DNA of 64,000 nucleotides from Tigriopus japonicus. Lineage: Eukaryota > Arthropoda > Copepoda > Harpacticoida > Harpacticidae. The stretch covers positions 617,106 to 681,105 of the forward strand of contig JAAGOF010000071.1 in NCBI GenBank assembly GCA_010645155.1, given 5' to 3'. The translations under genes were made by a program, and so were the position numbers. Positions 28,371 through 39,308 of this stretch are shown in pieces (position 1 is the first letter of the stretch; the number at the start of each line of letters is the position of its first letter). Below the pieces are notes generated by a model. The model had not been told where the DNA came from. It saw only the letters and a list, made by a program, of their open reading frames with translations, and ran no database searches.

Positions 28371-28922
28371 TCAGGGGGGGGGGGATTTTTTATTACCGTT
28401 ACATAGAATGGGATTCCCTGTAAAGAGAGTTAATCATTAATATAGCTTATATAATTAACGCTTACACGAAATTTGATCTACCAATGAGTTACTGTTGGCA
28501 GATCTGTACAACCCTTGAATAGTGGGTTGGTCAGGAACAGTATTCAAAAATTTGTCCAATCCTGCCTTAAATGCTGTTAGAGGATCAGCTCCTACATATT
28601 CCCGACGGAAACTAATGGGCAACAAATTGAACAATGACGGAGCCCGATAGGGAAGAAAGGAGGACTTCATTGTTCGAATCACAGATCATATAATGTGGTT
28701 CGAACTAGCCTCGATTCCCTTGGATTTGGAGGTGCTCTCAGAACGCACGTAACACCTCTACGATCGTTACTACTCTCATCAAAGCCTGGATTAGGACAGA
28801 GCCCATGAATGCTCTTTAAAACATACAGTATCAGATACCTTTCATACCTTCTCTGTGTACTGTGCAGCCCTAATTTCTGAAGCCTCTCCCAATACGAGAG
28901 CTCTCTTATTCTTGTGATCAGG
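28371..28922 (-). mobile_element. 3' end of a non-LTR (LINE) retrotransposon, 5'-truncated and frameshifted
   Basis: On the - strand two overlapping frames (28922-28679 and 28682-28455) together encode the C-terminal end of a LINE reverse transcriptase ORF: SYWERLQKLGLHSTQRRYER, YVLKSIHGLCPNPGF, then LFNLLPISFRREYVGADPL, FLNTVPDQPTIQGLYRSA and a stop. This is the thumb and C-terminal pattern of CR1/jockey-like elements. A frameshift near 28682 breaks the ORF. A 3' UTR follows (ctctttacaggga, gtaacggtaataaaa) that is shared with 53394-53575, showing both copies come from one family. Inactive. Confidence 0.8.
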
Positions 28923-29975
28923 GCTGCCAGGTAATCCGAGACAAAAAACGCCAAATGAACCAGTCAAAAACGCCAGAAAAACGCCAGATTCCAGTTTTTT
29001 TATGCATTCATTCCAGACCAGATATTTCATGTATCAACCTTTCATCGATGAACTTAGCTTAATTGAACTTTGTCGAAGTTGAAATCATTGGGTTGGATTC
29101 TTGTTTTGGGTTGATAAATTTGAAAACAACACCCTTTTCAACACGTTTTCTCTCGCGTAAGAATGAACTAATTTTGAACTAACTGATAAGAAATTTGACT
29201 CAAACAGCTATCAGTACGACCAAATAAGAATACAGAAAAATAAGTAAGCCACCACCATATTCAAAACAACTGATGAGGAGTGTGCAGCTTTCAAGCAAGT
29301 AAGATTTCAGATGCCCTAAAAGAATACTTTTGTAAGTAACAAAATATTTGCCAATTTTCTATTTTTTAACCTTTTAGCAAAGTTTTGTTTTCTTTGCCAT
29401 TTCTTCAGTTTCCTATTCTACTCCTCTATTTGTGCCATTGCCTATTATATGCTTTATCAAAAAAACAATGTTTCATGAAGAAAAAAGAAAAATATTTCTT
29501 CAAACTTATAAAGACTGATAAAGTCAATCAAAAGATTTTCTCAGAGACACGCAAATCAACTTGTTTTGCAATTATTTACTCTTTTTCAATTTGCCGTGCC
29601 ATTTGGATTTGTCACTTCAGCAAATTTTATTTTCCATCCCAGAACATGTTATTTGTTATTTACCGTGCCAGCCCATTTTATTTATCACTTCAGCACATTT
29701 TGTTCATTTTTTTAGCTTCAAAAGCATCTTTTGTTCGCTCAAAATCTCCATCCTTACTAATTGATTATTTTCAACAATCCAACACTCTCTTCTCTGATAT
29801 AGAAGCTACTTTTGGTTCTTTAGCTGAAGCAGCAGGCACCATTGAAAAAAGATGGCATTGAAAGAGATTACTACATAAGTAAAAAAACTGGAAACACAAT
29901 TTTTATAACTTTGAAGTCTCTTGAGGAGTGAACCAAATAGCGCTGAATCCTGCTAGAATCAGCGTGACAAATTGT
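28923..29975. other. A+T-rich intergenic DNA, no gene recognised
   Basis: It begins with cgccag repeats next to the LINE truncation point. The + strand ORF at 29385-29861 is Phe/Ser/Leu-rich and arises from A+T-rich sequence with short repeats around ttcagcacattttattt; I do not call it a gene. Confidence 0.5.
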
Positions 29976-29979
29976 GTTT

Positions 29980-32660
29980 CAAGGGCGGTGTTGCCTGGGA
30001 CCCCTGGTACGTAGAGTTGGCACTTCATTCACGATTTGACGAAATTCTCGATCTGAGTATCCATTTCAAGGAACCAAACAACCGCCCGCATCCACCGCTT
30101 TGTGGCGGAGATACCCAGTTGGGCCGCCCCATGGGCCAGCTCCATGGCCTTCCTTCGCAGATCCAGGGGCAAGACCAGTCTAGTGCCCCGGAAGACCGTT
30201 CCTTTTGGAGCTAGAGACAGCTCATCCACGACATGACGATACCTAGCAACGATTAGTGGTAGTCTGCCTCTCTTCTCGTTTCAGATGTGTTCGGCCAACG
30301 CAGACATCTCTGGGCAGGATTTAGCAGCGTTAGCGATGTTTCCATGTCCCAGACTCAAGGCAATTCCACCCTCTTTGAAGTGGTACAATAAACGCTCTGG
30401 TTCATCAGCCTCGTTTCTGATATTGGGGGGAAGTTTTTCCCATGGTATTGGACTCCTTGAACAGAAATCAGCGGGGTTCATGGATCCTTTGAGATGGTGG
30501 GTGGTGTAGACAATGTCCTGATGCCTTAGTGTAATGCGCTCCACCCTGACAGATCCCTCCCTTGAGTTCTGGAAGATTGAGATGAGGGGCTTGTGATCTG
30601 TGTGAACTTTCACCTTCGGATTGCCAATGAGGTAATGCCGAAATCTCCTGAGACCAAAGTATATCGCAATTGCTTCCAAGTCTAACTGCGGGTAGCGCTT
30701 TTCGGTGGATGATGTGGCCCTGGATGCTACCGCCACGGCACGGCCCGTAGTCGGTCCTTCACCTTGGGCCAAGATTGCGCAAAGCCCGTCGATGTGTGCG
30801 TCCACAATGACATGGGTGGCAAGGTTTTGGTCAAAGTATGCGAGACTTGTGGACCCCACTAGGGCTCTTCGAAGTGATTCGAATTCCTGCTCGTGGCGTT
30901 GCTCCCATTTGAAGTGAGCCGATTTGTGTGTGAGGGCTCTTAATGCTGGCCATGGCTGGGATGAATTCTTGGTTTGCCCTTGCCATACACAAGAACGAAA
31001 CGAGCTCCTTCTTGGAGGTAGGGGTTCTGGCACATGCAAGGGCTTCAACCTTTTCTGGGTCCGGTGAGATGCCGTGTTCACCAATACGGACTCCCCAGAA
31101 CGTGATTGATCTGGCCCCGAAGCAACATTTGTCGGGGTTGAGGGTCATTTCCCGACTCGCCACCCGCTCCAGAAATGTAGCCAGCGCCTCATCATGCTCT
31201 CTTCTCGTTGGGGCCGCTACTATCACGTCGTCATGTATGACATGCACGTTTGGAAGGTCCCCAAACACTTCGGTGCAGGCGGCCGACAATTCCCCTGAGG
31301 CTGGCTTCAGCCACATGGAGAGCCTCTTGTACCTATATAGGCGTGCTCCACACCGAAACACTGTCAGTGGGCGGGACTCCGTGGCTAGTTCCAATTGGTG
31401 GAACGATGTGAGTGTCTCTTAATTCCGAGTTTAGACCCCTTAGGTCAACTGTGATCCGGATTGCTCCGTCGTCTTTGAACACGACTGGCAATCCATTCGG
31501 CGGGCCCATTATGGTGTTCAATGACATCATCCCTGAGCATTTGTGCTACTGCTTCCTCGATCTGTGGTTGGAGGTAGTATGGATGGGGTCTTGGTGGGGA
31601 TATAAATGGCTTTGCGTTGGGTTTCAGATACAGTTGAATGACGTATCCCCTCAATGGACCCAGGCCCTTAAAACGCCCGTGGTTAATCCATTTTTGGGTC
31701 TGTTCCCTTTCCCGTGATTCTGAGTGACTCCCCACTTGGGGCAAATCCGAGGCATACAAAACATTGTCCGGTTTATTTCTGCGTCTTTCCATAATTTTAC
31801 TGTCATAGGGAATTAATCTGGGGTCAAGCGTTATCATCCCCAGGGCTACTGCGATGGATTTTGAAGCGATGGGGTCCACAGGCCTGTCGAAGTGGGAGTC
31901 GTCAACAATAAGCCAGTCAGCGATTATTTCCTTTCCGTGCCACGAAGTTCGAAGGGTTGCGATGCCAATTGGTCGGAAAAGGGCACTTCCAAAGGGTCGA
32001 ATGCTTAGGTTGCACGACCTCATGGCCTTCTTGTTGTGACTGTTGATGGCTCATAGTGGGCACACGTTGACTTGAGCCCCAGTGTCGACTATAGCGGTCA
32101 GTGAGGACGAGCCAACAATGATCGATGCGGCCATTGGGTGTAGGTTGGTCTTCTCTTGATCCATCTGGAACACATTGTAATAAGCATCTTCTCCATGTGA
32201 TGGGTCTTGTTGGGCTTGATGAACAGCGTGTGCTGATCTGACGTGTTGTGCTCCACTTTCCTGATGCTTTGTGGATCGGCACACAACCGCAAAATGTCCC
32301 AATTTACCGCACTTGTTGCATGGAGCCCGCGAGGCAGGGCAGCGCGAGCGTTCGTGATCTTGGCCCCTCCCACACCATGCGCATGACTTGTCCGAATACT
32401 CGTTCGGTGACGTGACGTCGTCGAAATTGACGAACCGACTTTGAATACGGCCCTCCGATCTTGCATACATCTGTCGGCCTCTGGGACGTTTCCTCGTCTA
32501 AGTCGACTTTCAATGTTGGGATCTTCCGACCTCCCCCTACTGATGCAGTTGAGATTTCGATTTCGCGGGCACGGGTAGGTAACTCTTCGACGGTCCACTT
32601 ATTTTGTAATGTCGATGCCCTTATTGTGGATTTTAGCGCAAGCTTCAAAATTTACCATTA
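29980..32660 (-). mobile_element. Degenerate Ty3/gypsy-type LTR retrotransposon (gag C-terminus to integrase N-terminus)
   Basis: Read on the - strand from 32660, pieces in changing frames give: a gag C-terminal part with zinc-knuckle cysteines (CNKCGKLGHFAVVC); a retropepsin site (AIVDTGAQVNVCPL, about 32100-32050); the RT core (IRITVDLRGLNSEL near 31470, then VIHDDVIVAAP near 31230, with HDD where YxDD is usual); RNase H (VIVDAHIDGLCAILAQ, VHTDHKPLISIF, near 30800-30580); and the zinc-binding start of integrase (ELAHGAAQLGISATKRWMR, near 30140). The integrase core is absent. Frame changes near 32050, 31450 and 31090 and stop codons make it non-functional. No LTRs were seen; both ends look truncated. 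The RNase H and protease wording is typical of invertebrate K02A2.6-like gypsy elements. Confidence 0.9.
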
Positions 32661-34549
32661 GATGGCACCAAAACAGGGGCAAAGTCATGGAAGAATAGAG
32701 CGTAGATATTTTTTTACTTGATGTGAACCTTAGTGGTTGAGACTAAAATGTCATTTTTCATCATATTTTCATCCTACTCGACCTTAAGAACAATTTCTAT
32801 AAGAAAGAATATCGCCAAGTCATACTGTTTGATCCTAAATTAAGGCCAAAGATTGCATCAAAATGTGAAAGACTAGTTTCTGTCGCTAGATGTCATTGAA
32901 TGTCATTTCATTGGTACGTGGAATTGCTGTTCCAGGTGTTCGGCTTCCTCTGGACAGGTCTCAATATTTTTCCATGGAAAGCCAAATTTTCTTTCTTTGT
33001 AAAGCTACTTGAAAACAAATTGATAGTTTTTCGAAGGGTTTCTAAGTAAATAAAGCTCAAAATTATTTATTAAGTATATAAATAAAAGAAATACTCTCCA
33101 TGGTGGCAGACTTGTTTAAGAGGAAAATTCGAGTTAAATTTTCAGTTTCTCTGCACATAATCGTTTGTGCAGGGCTGGCATCACGAGCACTTCAGTGTAC
33201 TAGAGGGTCTCTCCGTTGCATGAGGAACGAAAACCACGAGTGTAAATGACTTAAGAAAGTAAGACAGAACATCAATTTGGTTGTATGAGTTACTATTGAT
33301 TTCAATTGTGGAGAAAAGTGATCTATTTAGACATGAAGAATATTCACGAATGCAATAGTTGGAAGCATGGCATATTCTCATCTTTTTCAATGTGGGCACT
33401 AGGTAATTTACAATCCTTTGTAATTAAACACGGAAATAACAATCCTCCATGTCTTTCAAAATATTTTGGTAACCTTGAGCAATTCAGAGATATTTATTTT
33501 GGGTGAAAGTTTCATGTAAAATCAATAGATGACGTTACTAGCACTGCGTAGACGTTCGTTTCAAAACAATAGAGGTGCCATCTAGAGAACAAAAATGCTT
33601 GTTTTCTCTAATAATCTTCATAGCCTGAAACAAACCACTCGAAAAAAATCTTTTTAACTCTGCACAATAACGTTTGAGGATCTGTAACTGAATATGTTAA
33701 CTTAAGAACTGAGTGCAAAGAGTGGCAACAATCATATAAATTTTTGTGAAATAATTCTTTCCTCGTTATAGACTGTCGCAAAAAGCGACCTCAAGTGGCA
33801 AAAATCGCTTTTCATAGAAGTCAAAAGAGCCTCCTACAAACAGAGGGTCACTTAGTACTAGCATGCACTCCACGTCTTGAACTGATAGAGTCTTACAGAA
33901 CCTCTTAAATTGTTTAAATTGAATAGAAGAATAAAAAAGCAAACTCTTTTTTTGACTCCAAATGTTCAAAAACTATTAAAATGTCAGGAAATTAGGGTGG
34001 CAGAATATTTTCTTGCATCAAAGATTTTTATGTTTTTTTTTGGGAACCAACATCATGGCTTGAGTCATCAACAAGCGACAAAAACTAAATCTTCAAGCAA
34101 ATTCAATTAAAGCTTTAAAACCCATCGCTAGATGGAAGCAAAACAATAGCGGTCTCTTGATTTTTAGGCTATCCTAATCCTGTTACCAAAAATTGCAACT
34201 TCATTCTTAAAATTGATTTCTGTTTGTTTTGAGTCAATCTAATTTCAGACCATCGATAAATGCCACGTGACAAAAGAATCAAATGCTGGAATCAAAATGC
34301 GCCTGTTTCTCCGTTGACCTGAAAATTTCACTCAAGCGAGTGTGAATCTTAAACTTTGCTTTCTGCACTTCAGTCAAGTTAATTTTCTGTGCTTAATCAA
34401 TGATTTTACTCAATGAAATATATCTAATAATATTTCTTTCACTGAAATGTATTTGCTTGTGACTTTTTACGGTTACAAATTGATCGATTCTGAGCCCTAT
34501 TTAATTTGACCTTTCTCGGTGACCTATTCAGTGTCCCGCAAGAAACATT
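32661..34549. other. A+T-rich intergenic DNA, no gene recognised
   Basis: About 1.9 kb with short ORFs only. The motif agatggcacc next to the gypsy end (32654) recurs inverted as ggtgccatct at 33574, and related ctagatgg words occur at 32887 and 34130, so a decayed inverted-repeat element is possible but not demonstrated. Confidence 0.5.
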
Positions 34550-34606
34550 TTGCCGTTGCATTTATTTGACTACACCTGTTCATCTTGGATTAAGAAGAGT
34601 ACTTAC

Positions 34607-35483
34607 ATGCTCGAGACGCTTCAATGTTCCAAAATGCTCTTCGGCATCCTTCTCGCTTGTGGATCAGTGATTTCTTACACGATATTTGGAATCTTAAGCC
34701 AATATTTTGGTTTCTTCCCAATTGATCTCATCTTAGGAAGAGCTCTAGTGCAAGCTCTTGTATTTTCCCTAGTTCTTTTAGCAAGAAAGGCACCTTGTCA
34801 ATTTTCTTGGGGATCAATCCTGATTGGAGTGTTAGCTTGCACTGCCAATGCTAGTTACATTGCTACCGTTCTGCTGTTGCCCTTGGGACCCGCAGTGATT
34901 TTGAGTCATTCCACGGTTGGATTTGTAGCAATCTTCGAAAGAATTCTTATCAAGCAGCCCTTATCATGTATTAAAGGAATTTGCATTGTGGCCATGTTTG
35001 TGGGCGAAGTTCTGGTGGTTCAACCTTCGTTTATTTTTGGAACGGACAATTCGTTCGCGGCCTTAGGTAAGACAAGTATCCCCCAAATACAATTTCAGCT
35101 AGAAAGAGTAAGTTAAAACGGTAAGAAAACTTTTTCTGCGATTCTGTTTTCCACGGTACCACTTTTCCGTGTAAGACATGAATGTCTAAGCTACATTTTG
35201 CCCACTTTCCTATTATACTTTTTTCCGAATAGATCATGTTTTCGAATGGTTAAGTTTTCGATTATCTTAGTTTTTTCCCGTCAAGTGATGATGTTACACA
35301 AGCAGCTTTTCTTCTTATTTTAACTCATTTTTTTCTCCAATCAACAACATGGCCCGACTCGTAATACGAAACCCGAGGACTTGCGACATTTTCATTTTCA
35401 CAACTCTAATGTATTCTGGCATTGCGGTTTCAGTGGCTTCGTGCCATTTGCCCACCCCAGTCCCTACTCTTTCTGCAAGCTAA
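34607..35483 (+). pseudogene. Drug/metabolite transporter (EamA, SLC35G-like) fragment, apparently frameshifted
   Basis: The exon from ATG 34607 to 35066 (donor gtaaga) encodes four to five hydrophobic spans, including LLACGSVISYTIFGILSQYF, LILGRALVQALVFSLVLLAR and the family-typical VGEVLVVQPSFIFG, i.e. the first EamA domain of an SLC35G-like multipass transporter. A second exon fits at 35306 after acceptor gcag, phase 1, reading AFLLILTH; the next homologous segment (NNMARLVIRNPRTCDIFIFT) is in another frame. One T missing from the seven-T run near 35330 would explain this. The frame ends at TAA 35481, or at a gc donor near 35479, and the assembly gap follows 40 bp later. It may be a pseudogene or a consensus error next to a gap. 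Substrate unknown. Confidence 0.65.
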
Positions 35484-35522
35484 GATTTCCTATCAACACT
35501 CAAAACAACAATAAAACTACTC

Positions 35523-36420
35523 NNNNNNNNNNNNNNNNNNNNNNNNNNNNNNNNNNNNNNNNNNNNNNNNNNNNNNNNNNNNNNNNNNNNNNNNNNNNNN
35601 NNNNNNNNNNNNNNNNNNNNNNNNNNNNNNNNNNNNNNNNNNNNNNNNNNNNNNNNNNNNNNNNNNNNNNNNNNNNNNNNNNNNNNNNNNNNNNNNNNNN
35701 NNNNNNNNNNNNNNNNNNNNNNNNNNNNNNNNNNNNNNNNNNNNNNNNNNNNNNNNNNNNNNNNNNNNNNNNNNNNNNNNNNNNNNNNNNNNNNNNNNNN
35801 NNNNNNNNNNNNNNNNNNNNNNNNNNNNNNNNNNNNNNNNNNNNNNNNNNNNNNNNNNNNNNNNNNNNNNNNNNNNNNNNNNNNNNNNNNNNNNNNNNNN
35901 NNNNNNNNNNNNNNNNNNNNNNNNNNNNNNNNNNNNNNNNNNNNNNNNNNNNNNNNNNNNNNNNNNNNNNNNNNNNNNNNNNNNNNNNNNNNNNNNNNNN
36001 NNNNNNNNNNNNNNNNNNNNNNNNNNNNNNNNNNNNNNNNNNNNNNNNNNNNNNNNNNNNNNNNNNNNNNNNNNNNNNNNNNNNNNNNNNNNNNNNNNNN
36101 NNNNNNNNNNNNNNNNNNNNNNNNNNNNNNNNNNNNNNNNNNNNNNNNNNNNNNNNNNNNNNNNNNNNNNNNNNNNNNNNNNNNNNNNNNNNNNNNNNNN
36201 NNNNNNNNNNNNNNNNNNNNNNNNNNNNNNNNNNNNNNNNNNNNNNNNNNNNNNNNNNNNNNNNNNNNNNNNNNNNNNNNNNNNNNNNNNNNNNNNNNNN
36301 NNNNNNNNNNNNNNNNNNNNNNNNNNNNNNNNNNNNNNNNNNNNNNNNNNNNNNNNNNNNNNNNNNNNNNNNNNNNNNNNNNNNNNNNNNNNNNNNNNNN
36401 NNNNNNNNNNNNNNNNNNNN
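35523..36420. other. Assembly gap (N run)
   Basis: 898 consecutive N characters. Any reading frames spanning it are artefacts. The rest of the transporter gene may lie here. Confidence 1.
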
Positions 36421-37768
36421 ACGGACATCTAGAATTTCCAGATGTCCTTGCTCGTATGTACTAATCTGTACTGCCCAAATAGCCAACTTTCAGGCTAGAT
36501 GTGACAAACTCCATAACACAAACATCTTACAAATGAAGCCAGGACCCATTTTGAAACGGTGAGAGCCTTCTTTCCAAGGACAAATGTACATCGAATGTTT
36601 TTGGGGACTTCAAAAAACGTACTCAATGCTTAGTTTAGGGATCTGCCAATATTTTTTACGTCTAAGCAAGACGGACGGGGCATGTGTTTGTTTTGGCCGA
36701 ATACCGATTTGTATTGAAAATTGAACTTACATTTTTTGAAAGATTACATTTTTTTCATTTGTAAAGCGAATCCTTTATTACAGGATCTCTTTTCTCTGGA
36801 CAAATAACAGACAATGACTCCGTACAACTTAGGGCATATGGCAACTGACTACTCACAAATATCATTTTTTATGATTCAAACTCATATTGCATGGCTTAGT
36901 GATATCTTTCATATGATATTGGAAGATTCATCTCTAAACTAAAGAAAAACATTTCAAAATTGTTGATTCAATTAGATCCCAACAAACAATAATCAATGAG
37001 AACTTGTTGAAATTTGTAGAGAAGAGAATCTCCAAACCAAAAAACCAAAATCACCAATAAATAGGCAGTGCTCAGATTGTTAATTAATAGATTATATGAA
37101 AATACCCAAACAGGAAAATCATTCTAACAAATACTTTATGGAGATAAAAACCTTTTAAAACTGAAGAATTTCAAATGTGTTTTCTGAATTTAAAAGTATC
37201 ACAACCTTCATATCTTGTTCAAATTTCAAAATTTCCCCTGACTTTGATTGGGGAAAGTTTTTACTCATTCAAGTGTTGATTAGGCAACTTAATTGAACAC
37301 CTAACTAGCTATAATATATATGACTTGTCTAGATTGAGAAATTACCAAAAAGTTAACACCTGATTCAAAAATAGTAACATGGAATGACATATGAAGGAGA
37401 ATTTAATTGTTAATGAACATTTTGCATGATTTAGGGACCAATTTCCAAGAGTTTGGCCAATAACACACCAGACAACCTTCTGTAGCTGTTCTATGGTCCC
37501 TTGATATCTCCTCCTTCAAGGAACATTGGTAAACATTTGAAATGGGATTGACACACTAATGCCAAGTTCTACAAAACTTGAACTAAGTATTGTGTGAAGA
37601 ATGTTGCCGCCAAAAGATTTTGCAAACAAGTTATTTGGGCATTATTAGACTTCAATGGAAATTTAGGATGCCTTGTTAGCATTTTGCATTGAAAAGAGCA
37701 ACAACGAATTTTGAACTCAGTTATTTTGTTCATTTGGTCAACACTTATATTTATTATTCACCCCCAAG
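36421..37768. other. A+T-rich intergenic DNA, no gene recognised
   Basis: No open frame of note. A perfect 8 bp stem (ggacatct/agatgtcc) occurs at 36423-36447, and its flank agatgtccttgc recurs near 60597. Confidence 0.5.
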
Positions 37769-37928
37769 TGGGGTGCGTTATGATCAGGCTGATTTGGCTC
37801 GCGCTGAGGCTGCTCGCTTGAAATTCGGTAGGTGTCTTAATCGAAAGTCAGCTGTTGATCGTTCGCCGAAATGGGCAAAGCAAACGATCGACGCACTGAA
37901 ACACTACAAACAATCGAAAGAAATTTGA
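37769..37928 (+). CDS. Possible terminal exon of an unrecognised gene (weak)
   Basis: After a possible acceptor (cacccccaag) a frame of higher G+C than its surroundings encodes GVRYDQADLARAEAARLKF, then GRCLNRKSAVDRSPKWAKQT, and ends KQSKEI with TGA. The helical, Ala/Arg/Lys-rich composition looks coding. I find no upstream partner exon; the source may be a gene fragment or a retroelement piece. Confidence 0.25.
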
Positions 37929-38194
37929 AGGAAAAACAAAAAAAAATATCATCATGGTTTGAAGTTTGGATGTGTTAAGATTGCCCCAAAGGGCAATCCT
38001 TCTATCTCTATCCTTCTTCATCAACGCGACTGTATGTCTTTTCCTGAACATGGAGAGGAGATTTCCAAATGTTTTACTGGAATGGAATCAGTCAGTCATT
38101 CGACCCGAGTTGACGAGAATTTGTGACTTGATCGACTTTCAAATGGACAAATTAGAAGAAAGAAGCCTTCCTTTGAGAAAGGTGTCTCATCTGC

Positions 38195-38770
38195 AAGGTG
38201 ACAATGTGAAACGGTCGCAGTAAAAAGTCACAAGGTCAAACGGTCACGGTAAGAAGGTCACAGTCCCAAGAGGCTCCAATGGACGCCAAGGGGGGACCCC
38301 AGCGACCCTGATTTGTTCCATGTTTGAAGATTGTTCCATGGGACCCCAAAATTGACTGGATGGAACCAGTCAATTTTGGGGTTTTTTTATGATGGAACCA
38401 GTCAATTTTTCTTAGCCAGGCAAAGATTTTATCAGCATAGTCAATTTGAAGCCATTCCTAACATTATCCGTTTTTCAAACAATGGTCCAAAACCACCTTG
38501 CATCTAACTGGAGGTGTTTCCTTTCCGTCTAAAGACAAAATCATACTTCTTTACAAGATCCGCTTGTCAAGATTGGCTTTTAAGGTACTCCAGGTGGAAA
38601 ATAATCATGTACATGAAAAATTGACCTTTTTACCGTGTCCGTTTTATAGTTCCACCTTTTTACCGTGACCTTTTTACCCTGGGACCTTTTTACTGTCACC
38701 GTCTCTCCTCGTGAGTTTTTAATGTGACCTACTTACTTGTGACCGTTTTGTTTGTGACATTTTTACTACC
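38195..38770. mobile_element. Fold-back element with iterated GTCACGGTAAAAAG-like end repeats
   Basis: The left end (38195-38270) holds several copies of a motif like ggtcacggtaagaaggtcac; the right end (38618-38770) holds the inverse, ccgtgacctttttacc, again several times. The middle includes a perfect hairpin at 38344-38381. Iterated inverted ends around a unique core are typical of fold-back DNA transposons. No target duplication could be fixed and there is no coding capacity. Confidence 0.55.
38344..38381. repeat. Perfect 16 bp hairpin inside the fold-back element
   Basis: ccccaaaattgactgg pairs exactly with ccagtcaattttgggg across a 6 nt loop, followed by a T run. The half-motif gatggaaccagtcaattttt recurs immediately downstream. 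Confidence 0.8.
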
Positions 38771-39003
38771 ATCTTCTTTGTAAGACTTGAAAGCATCCTC
38801 CTGAGTCGAAGAGTTCCCCTTACCTCGAGCATAACGATTAATCTTTCGCGTGACCGGTAAGTGCATTGATGGCATTGCCAACATGACGAGCCAGGTTTTT
38901 TATGGTTTTTTATATTGTCCAATTCTGTCCTAATTTATTTCAAATTCTGTCTGAATCCAATCAGAAATACCAGGTCACCCTGGGAAAGAGGATCTCTCTG
39001 GAC

Positions 39004-39300
39004 TAGTGATGTGACTTGGTGTGTTGGGCAAGCTTTTTTGCGCGAGGTCGCAAGGTAGGGTCACCTAATGGAGATTTCGTATTGTGCTCAGCTATATGAG
39101 CAAACACAAATTTGAGTGTCATTTGCAACCCTGTTCAGAAGTCACAAAAGTTAGGGACGCCGTTCCGTTCTCCTTGATAAAAAAACAGGTTTTTGAAGAT
39201 TGGTAAGCAAAGCCGAATACGATTTCACAAAGGTCGATTGGCGACACTACCTTACGACCTCGCGCAAAAAGCTTGCCCAACACACCAAGTCACATCACTA
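39004..39300. mobile_element. hAT MITE with about 57 bp terminal inverted repeats and perfect 8 bp target duplication
   Basis: The 297 bp element begins tagtgatgtgacttggtgtg and its other end is the near-identical inverse (39244-39300). Perfect direct repeats ctctggac lie at 38996-39003 and 39301-39308. Length, 8 bp duplication and non-coding interior define a hAT-type MITE. The tagtgatgtga start matches one end of the 42136-43290 element. The long arms suggest recent origin. Confidence 0.92.
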
Positions 39301-39308
39301 CTCTGGAC

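Noticed and set aside
29385..29861. 158-codon Phe/Leu-rich ORF
   Set aside because: Composition follows from A+T-rich DNA with short repeats; no start context or homology.
35381..36562. Long frames across the N run on both strands
   Set aside because: They consist mostly of undetermined residues; the gap creates the open frames.
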